Positions 60,938-64,000 of a stretch of 64,000 nucleotides of DNA are shown piece by piece. The stretch is from Sedimentibacter sp. MB31-C6 (lineage in GTDB: Bacteria; Bacillota; Clostridia; Tissierellales; Sedimentibacteraceae), in the NCBI RefSeq assembly GCF_035934735.1, contig NZ_CP142396.1:2046001-2110000 (forward strand). The letters run 5' to 3'. The first letter of the stretch is position 1, and the number at the start of each line of letters is the position of its first letter. The notes beneath the pieces were generated by a model, which saw only the letters and a program-made list of their open reading frames with translations, was not told the origin of the DNA and did no database searches. Position numbers and translations under genes: made by a program.

Positions 60938-61750
60938 ATGATAAAAAATAAAATAATAGTTGTCAGAGGAGCAGGAGATATTGCTACAGGAAGCATTCAA
61001 AAATTAGTTAGAGCGGGGTTTCCTGTAATAGCAACTGAGATTGCATATCCTTCTGCAATTCGTCGATACGTTTCTCTTTGTGAAGCCGTCTATGAGGATA
61101 CCTGGACAGTAGAAGATATTACTTCAATCTTTGTAAAATCTATAACGGAGGCAGTGGTGGCAATAAAGTCTTCTAAAGTACCAATAATAATTGATCCATC
61201 TTGTAATATTATAAAAGAATTACAGCCTTTTGCAGTTGTTGATGCAACATTGGCTAAGAAAAATCTTGGGATGACTAAAGATTTGGCTCCAATTACAATA
61301 GCACTAGGCCCAGGGTTTATAGCAGGTAAGGATGTAGATATAGTAGTTGAGACTATGAGAGGTCATAACTTAGGAAGACTTATTATGGAAGGTACTTCTA
61401 TTTCAAACACCGGCATACCAGGTATTATTGCAGGCTATGGTGCTGAGAGAGTAATTCATGCACCTTATAAAGGGATAATTCATAATGAAAAAACTATTGG
61501 TGAAAATGTAAAAAAAGGTGAAATAATTGCTACTATAAATGGAAAGCCAGTACTTGCCACTATAGATGGAATTCTACGGGGATTAATACGTGATGGATTT
61601 AATGTATCGAAGGGATTTAAGATAGCAGATATTGATCCGCGAATATCAGAAAAAGAAAATTGTTTCACTATTACTGATAAAGCACGTTGTATTGGTGGTG
61701 CAGTATTAGAAGCGATACTTCAACAAAGTCATAAAATGGGGAGAAATTAG
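60938..61750 (+). CDS. yqeB: YqeB-family Se-dependent Mo-hydroxylase maturation protein
   Basis: A 270-residue protein of the YqeB/EF2563 family (TIGR03309 type), linked by co-occurrence to selenium-dependent molybdenum hydroxylases such as xanthine dehydrogenase. The Rossmann-like start is VVRGAGDIATGSIQKLVRAG. SEAVYEDTW-like CEAVYEDTWTVED, DATLAKKNLG, ALGPGFIAGKDVDIVVET and the late cysteine/glycine segment KARCIGGAVLEAIL are typical. Its exact chemistry is not established. First gene after the sigma-54 promoter; xdhC follows after 29 bp. Confidence 0.88.
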   Translation: MIKNKIIVVRGAGDIATGSIQKLVRAGFPVIATEIAYPSAIRRYVSLCEAVYEDTWTVEDITSIFVKSITEAVVAIKSSKVPIIIDPSCNIIKELQPFAVVDATLAKKNLGMTKDLAPITIALGPGFIAGKDVDIVVETMRGHNLGRLIMEGTSISNTGIPGIIAGYGAERVIHAPYKGIIHNEKTIGENVKKGEIIATINGKPVLATIDGILRGLIRDGFNVSKGFKIADIDPRISEKENCFTITDKARCIGGAVLEAILQQSHKMGRN

Positions 61751-61779
61751 GTTGTGAGCATTTATCAAAAGGAGACGAT

Positions 61780-62811
61780 ATGAAATTTTATAAAGTTTTA
61801 CAAAACATAGATATGGATAAAGAAAATATAGTAATTATTATCATAACAGGGAAAAATATTGGGTCTAAACTCATACTTTCAGATAATGAAATTATATATA
61901 CAAACAATGAAAAGGTTGATTGGAACAAATACATAGATTATATTACTAATATAAAAGAAAGAAAAAAAGATAATGTAATTACAATAGGAGATGAAAAAAT
62001 ATATTTTGAATATTTGAGGGCAGCTAATAAAGTAGTTGTTTGTGGAGCTGGACATATATCGATTCCAATAATTAAGATGTGTAAACTTCTTGATTTACAT
62101 ACAACTGTTATTGATGATAGACCTAAATTTGCAAACAATGCAATTATAGCCAAAGCCGATAAAGTGATTTGTGAGCCTTTTGCAGATGCATTGGATAAAA
62201 TCAAAGGTGATAGCAGTACATTTTTTATAATAGTAACAAGAGGTCATCGTTATGATAAAAGTTGTTTACAAAGTATTGTTAATAAAGAAAATGCATATAT
62301 AGGAATGATTGGTAGTAAAGTACGAGTAGCAAAAGTATTAAATTCTTTAGAAGAAGAAGGAATAGAAAGAGAAAAATTAAATAAAGTATACACTCCAATA
62401 GGATTAAAGATAGGAGCAGAAACACCAGCTGAAATTTCTGTTGCAATAATGGCTCAAATCATTGATGTTAAGAACAAGGAATTGAAATCAAGTAATTACA
62501 GCGATGAAATTATAAATAATATACTGGATATTAAGTATAAAAATATACCTAAGGCAATGGTGACTATCGTTTCTAGAAGGGGTTCTGCACCTAGAGAAGT
62601 AGGAACAAAGATGGTTGTGCTAAAAGATGGTACTATGTTCGGTACTATTGGAGGTGGATGTGCTGAATCTAATTTAAGACAAAAAGCCTTTTCGTGTATA
62701 GAGAATAATAAATGTCAGTTAGTTAAAGTAGACATGACTGGAAGAGAAAGTGAAGAAGAAGGTATGATATGTGGAGGAATAATAGAGGTTTTTATTGAAC
62801 CAATCAAATAA
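61780..62811 (+). CDS. xdhC: XdhC/CoxI family Mo-cofactor accessory protein
   Basis: 343 residues. A Rossmann XdhC_C-type domain comes first (VVVCGAGHISIPIIKM near residue 86; VTRGHRYDKSCLQ; AYIGMIGSKVRV), then an XdhC_CoxI domain (TIVSRRGSAPREVGTKMVV; GTIGGGCAESNLRQ; MICGGIIEVF) at residues ~255-343. That is the reverse of the order in classical XdhC. Family members bind molybdenum cofactor and insert the sulfido ligand into hydroxylases. The RBS AAAGGAG precedes ATG 61780. Confidence 0.88.
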   Translation: MKFYKVLQNIDMDKENIVIIIITGKNIGSKLILSDNEIIYTNNEKVDWNKYIDYITNIKERKKDNVITIGDEKIYFEYLRAANKVVVCGAGHISIPIIKMCKLLDLHTTVIDDRPKFANNAIIAKADKVICEPFADALDKIKGDSSTFFIIVTRGHRYDKSCLQSIVNKENAYIGMIGSKVRVAKVLNSLEEEGIEREKLNKVYTPIGLKIGAETPAEISVAIMAQIIDVKNKELKSSNYSDEIINNILDIKYKNIPKAMVTIVSRRGSAPREVGTKMVVLKDGTMFGTIGGGCAESNLRQKAFSCIENNKCQLVKVDMTGRESEEEGMICGGIIEVFIEPIK

Positions 62812-62839
62812 TAGTTCTATTAAATATGGAAGGAGAAGT

Positions 62840-62914
62840 ATGATTAATTATATATTTTTCATACATGCAAATAATGAAAAATCTATTTCTTTCAGGAGAT
62901 ATAAATGTTGGTAA
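62840..62914 (+). CDS. Possible 24-codon leader ORF overlapping the NTPase start
   Basis: ATG 62840 lies four bases after AAGGAG (62830-62835), the only good ribosome site before the NTPase gene. The frame gives 24 residues (MINYIFFIHANNEK...) and stops at 62912-62914. It overlaps the NTPase gene in another frame. It may couple translation of the NTPase or be fortuitous. Confidence 0.3.
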   Translation: MINYIFFIHANNEKSISFRRYKCW

Positions 62915-63398
62915 AAGCACGATAATCGAAAAACTTATATATGAATCACATATTAGTAAAGATAAAATTGGAGGATTTTATACTAAAGCATATTTAGAAA
63001 ATGATAAAGTCATGGGATTCTATATAGAACCTATAAATTTTAATAGCAAAATACCAACTATACAAAATAGATTAATAGGATACACTCCTGATGGTAATTC
63101 GTGGGTTGCAGTAGAAAAGACATTTGAAACTTTTGGAGTACAAATACTGAACTATTGTTTAAACAGCAAATTCAAATTAATAATAATGGATGAATTAGGT
63201 TTTTTTGAAAATAAAGCTTATAATTTTCAAAAGATAATTCACAAAGTATTGTCTAGTGATAAAAAAGTATTAGGTTGTATAAAACCATTTTCTACTTCAT
63301 TTATGGATTCTATCAGACAAAGGAAGGACGTGATAGAAGTTGATATTACAAGAAGCAACAGAAACGATATATCAAGGATACTTGCAGAAAAATTTTAA
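62874..63398 (+). CDS. THEP1-type nucleoside triphosphatase
   Basis: 174 residues. The N-terminal P-loop is LFLSGDINVGKSTIIEKL, KIGGFYTKAYLENDKVMGF follows, and Walker B is KLIIMDELGFFENKA. This is the pattern of the NTPase_1/THEP1 family, which hydrolyses NTPs and is often found beside molybdenum-cofactor genes in clostridia. ATG 62874 gives the usual start (MKNLF); ATG 62865 is also in frame. Neither has a Shine-Dalgarno sequence, and the strong site upstream serves a different frame. The end overlaps the next gene by about 59 bp. Confidence 0.85.
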   Translation: MKNLFLSGDINVGKSTIIEKLIYESHISKDKIGGFYTKAYLENDKVMGFYIEPINFNSKIPTIQNRLIGYTPDGNSWVAVEKTFETFGVQILNYCLNSKFKLIIMDELGFFENKAYNFQKIIHKVLSSDKKVLGCIKPFSTSFMDSIRQRKDVIEVDITRSNRNDISRILAEKF

Positions 63399-64000
63399 TA
63401 TAGTAAAAAAGGAATTTATTTATACTAAAAAAAGCATTAGTTGGTTTATAGACTCTGAAAGAACGACTACATTCTATAAAAAAAGTTTAAAAATATTGAA
63501 ACCCTATTTAAAAGAATGTAAAACGATATTAGATATAGGATGTGGAGTAGGTAGTTTTTCTATAGAGCTTGCAAAAATGGGATTTCATACAACTGCTATT
63601 GATAAATTTCCTTTAGTTATAGAGTCATTAGTTGAAAGAAAACGTCAAATGAAATTAGAAAATTTAACTCCTTTAAATATTTCTTTTGAAGACTTTGAAT
63701 TTAATAATAAATATGACATTATTTTAGCAAGTTATATGATGGGATTAATAAATGAAAATACGATTGATGATATTTTAAAAAATACAAATAAGCATTTAGT
63801 TTTGATTTTGCCATATAAGAGAATTAAAAATGATTTTTCAATATCAGAACTATATGATGAATTAGAAATAGATATAGGTAATTTAGAACAATCTAATTAT
63901 ATTGATATTATAAATATTTTAGATAAAAAAAATATAAAATATGATATTGAAATTTTCAAATCTGAATTTGGACAATCATTTAAGAATTTTGAGGAAGCTA
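63340..64000 (+). CDS. Class I SAM-dependent methyltransferase, cut by window end
   Basis: An open frame from TTG 63340 to the last base, at least 220 residues. The SAM-binding motif I is ILDIGCGVGSFSIELAKMGF, and motif II-like acid is in TTAIDKFP; KYDIILASYMMGLINE is motif IV-like. The region before the core, SISWFIDSERTTTFYKKSLK, is helical. The TTG start lies inside the NTPase gene, 12 bases after AGGAAGG, and two stops directly precede it; no ATG is available. It continues the Mo-hydroxylase accessory operon. Substrate unknown; the stop codon lies outside the window. Confidence 0.78.
   Translation, partial: MILQEATETIYQGYLQKNFNIVKKEFIYTKKSISWFIDSERTTTFYKKSLKILKPYLKECKTILDIGCGVGSFSIELAKMGFHTTAIDKFPLVIESLVERKRQMKLENLTPLNISFEDFEFNNKYDIILASYMMGLINENTIDDILKNTNKHLVLILPYKRIKNDFSISELYDELEIDIGNLEQSNYIDIINILDKKNIKYDIEIFKSEFGQSFKNFEEA

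Noticed and set aside
1-64000. CRISPR array
   Set aside because: No regularly spaced direct repeats with unique spacers were seen; the recurring hairpin elements are dispersed.
1-64000. Prophage, integrative element or transposase genes
   Set aside because: No integrase, terminase, capsid, relaxase or transposase gene is recognisable; the mobile-looking elements have no coding capacity.

Overview
The window is AT-rich DNA with compact, mostly co-directional operons. It looks like a chromosomal segment of an anaerobic low-GC Firmicute of class Clostridia. Supporting features are the ctsR-mcsA-mcsB-clpC operon, GatCAB, a LysM/GH18 protein of the spore-cortex type, GTP-dependent PEP carboxykinase, a T-box leader, a sigma-54/PrpR-type regulator, accessory genes for selenium-dependent molybdenum hydroxylases, and frequent TTG/GTG starts. 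A Tissierellales/Sedimentibacter-like affiliation is only a guess.

Layout. 1-6.5 kb: the end of serS, then a divergent arsenic region. One arm is arsR, an ArsP/YraQ-type permease and a mini-thioredoxin; the other is arsC, a second arsR and acr3. A MATE exporter and a secreted polysaccharide deacetylase follow. 6.8-16.4 kb: a soluble chemoreceptor, the CtsR heat-shock/protein-arginine-phosphorylation operon, and gatCAB. 16.7-24.7 kb: LysM-GH18 protein, two poorly known proteins, a HAD phosphatase, a 632-aa glutamine synthetase and an NhaC antiporter. 24.9-33.6 kb: a TPR-GAF-GGDEF diguanylate cyclase and the complete phosphate regulon pstSCAB-phoU-phoP-phoR behind a Pho-box-like repeat. 33.8-42.7 kb: DUF5685, J-domain and membrane proteins, nadE and purA on the minus strand, a DUF4015 lipoprotein, asd, rmuC and tRNA-Leu. 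42.8-54 kb: recQ, rsmI, DUF554, a second nhaC, pckG, a T-box leader controlling a TrpXYZ-like ABC transporter, and a Crp/Fnr regulator. 54-64 kb: a YhaO/YhaN-like SbcD-SbcC pair, a metallophosphoesterase, and a PrpR-type sigma-54 activator next to a sigma-54 promoter that reads into yqeB, xdhC, a THEP1-type NTPase and a methyltransferase cut by the window end.

Most genes are ordinary housekeeping. The more unusual signals are these. (1) The same Pho-box-like direct repeat lies upstream of both pstS and arsC. (2) A T-box whose inferred specifier is UAC (Tyr), with a UGGU bulge, precedes a transporter usually called a tryptophan transporter. (3) The SbcD/YhaO-like nuclease has lost most metal-binding motifs although its SbcC-like partner is intact. 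(4) Three copies of a composite multi-hairpin element each start in the T-tract of an intrinsic terminator, and one copy carries an internal deletion between TTGC repeats. (5) A 54-bp TGTAGGG palindromic element recurs, supplies stop codons to two genes and is flanked once by a direct repeat. (6) The PstS-like protein is circularly permuted. (7) A sigma-54 promoter and a long inverted repeat precede the molybdenum-hydroxylase maturation genes. No CRISPR array, prophage, transposase or rRNA gene was seen.
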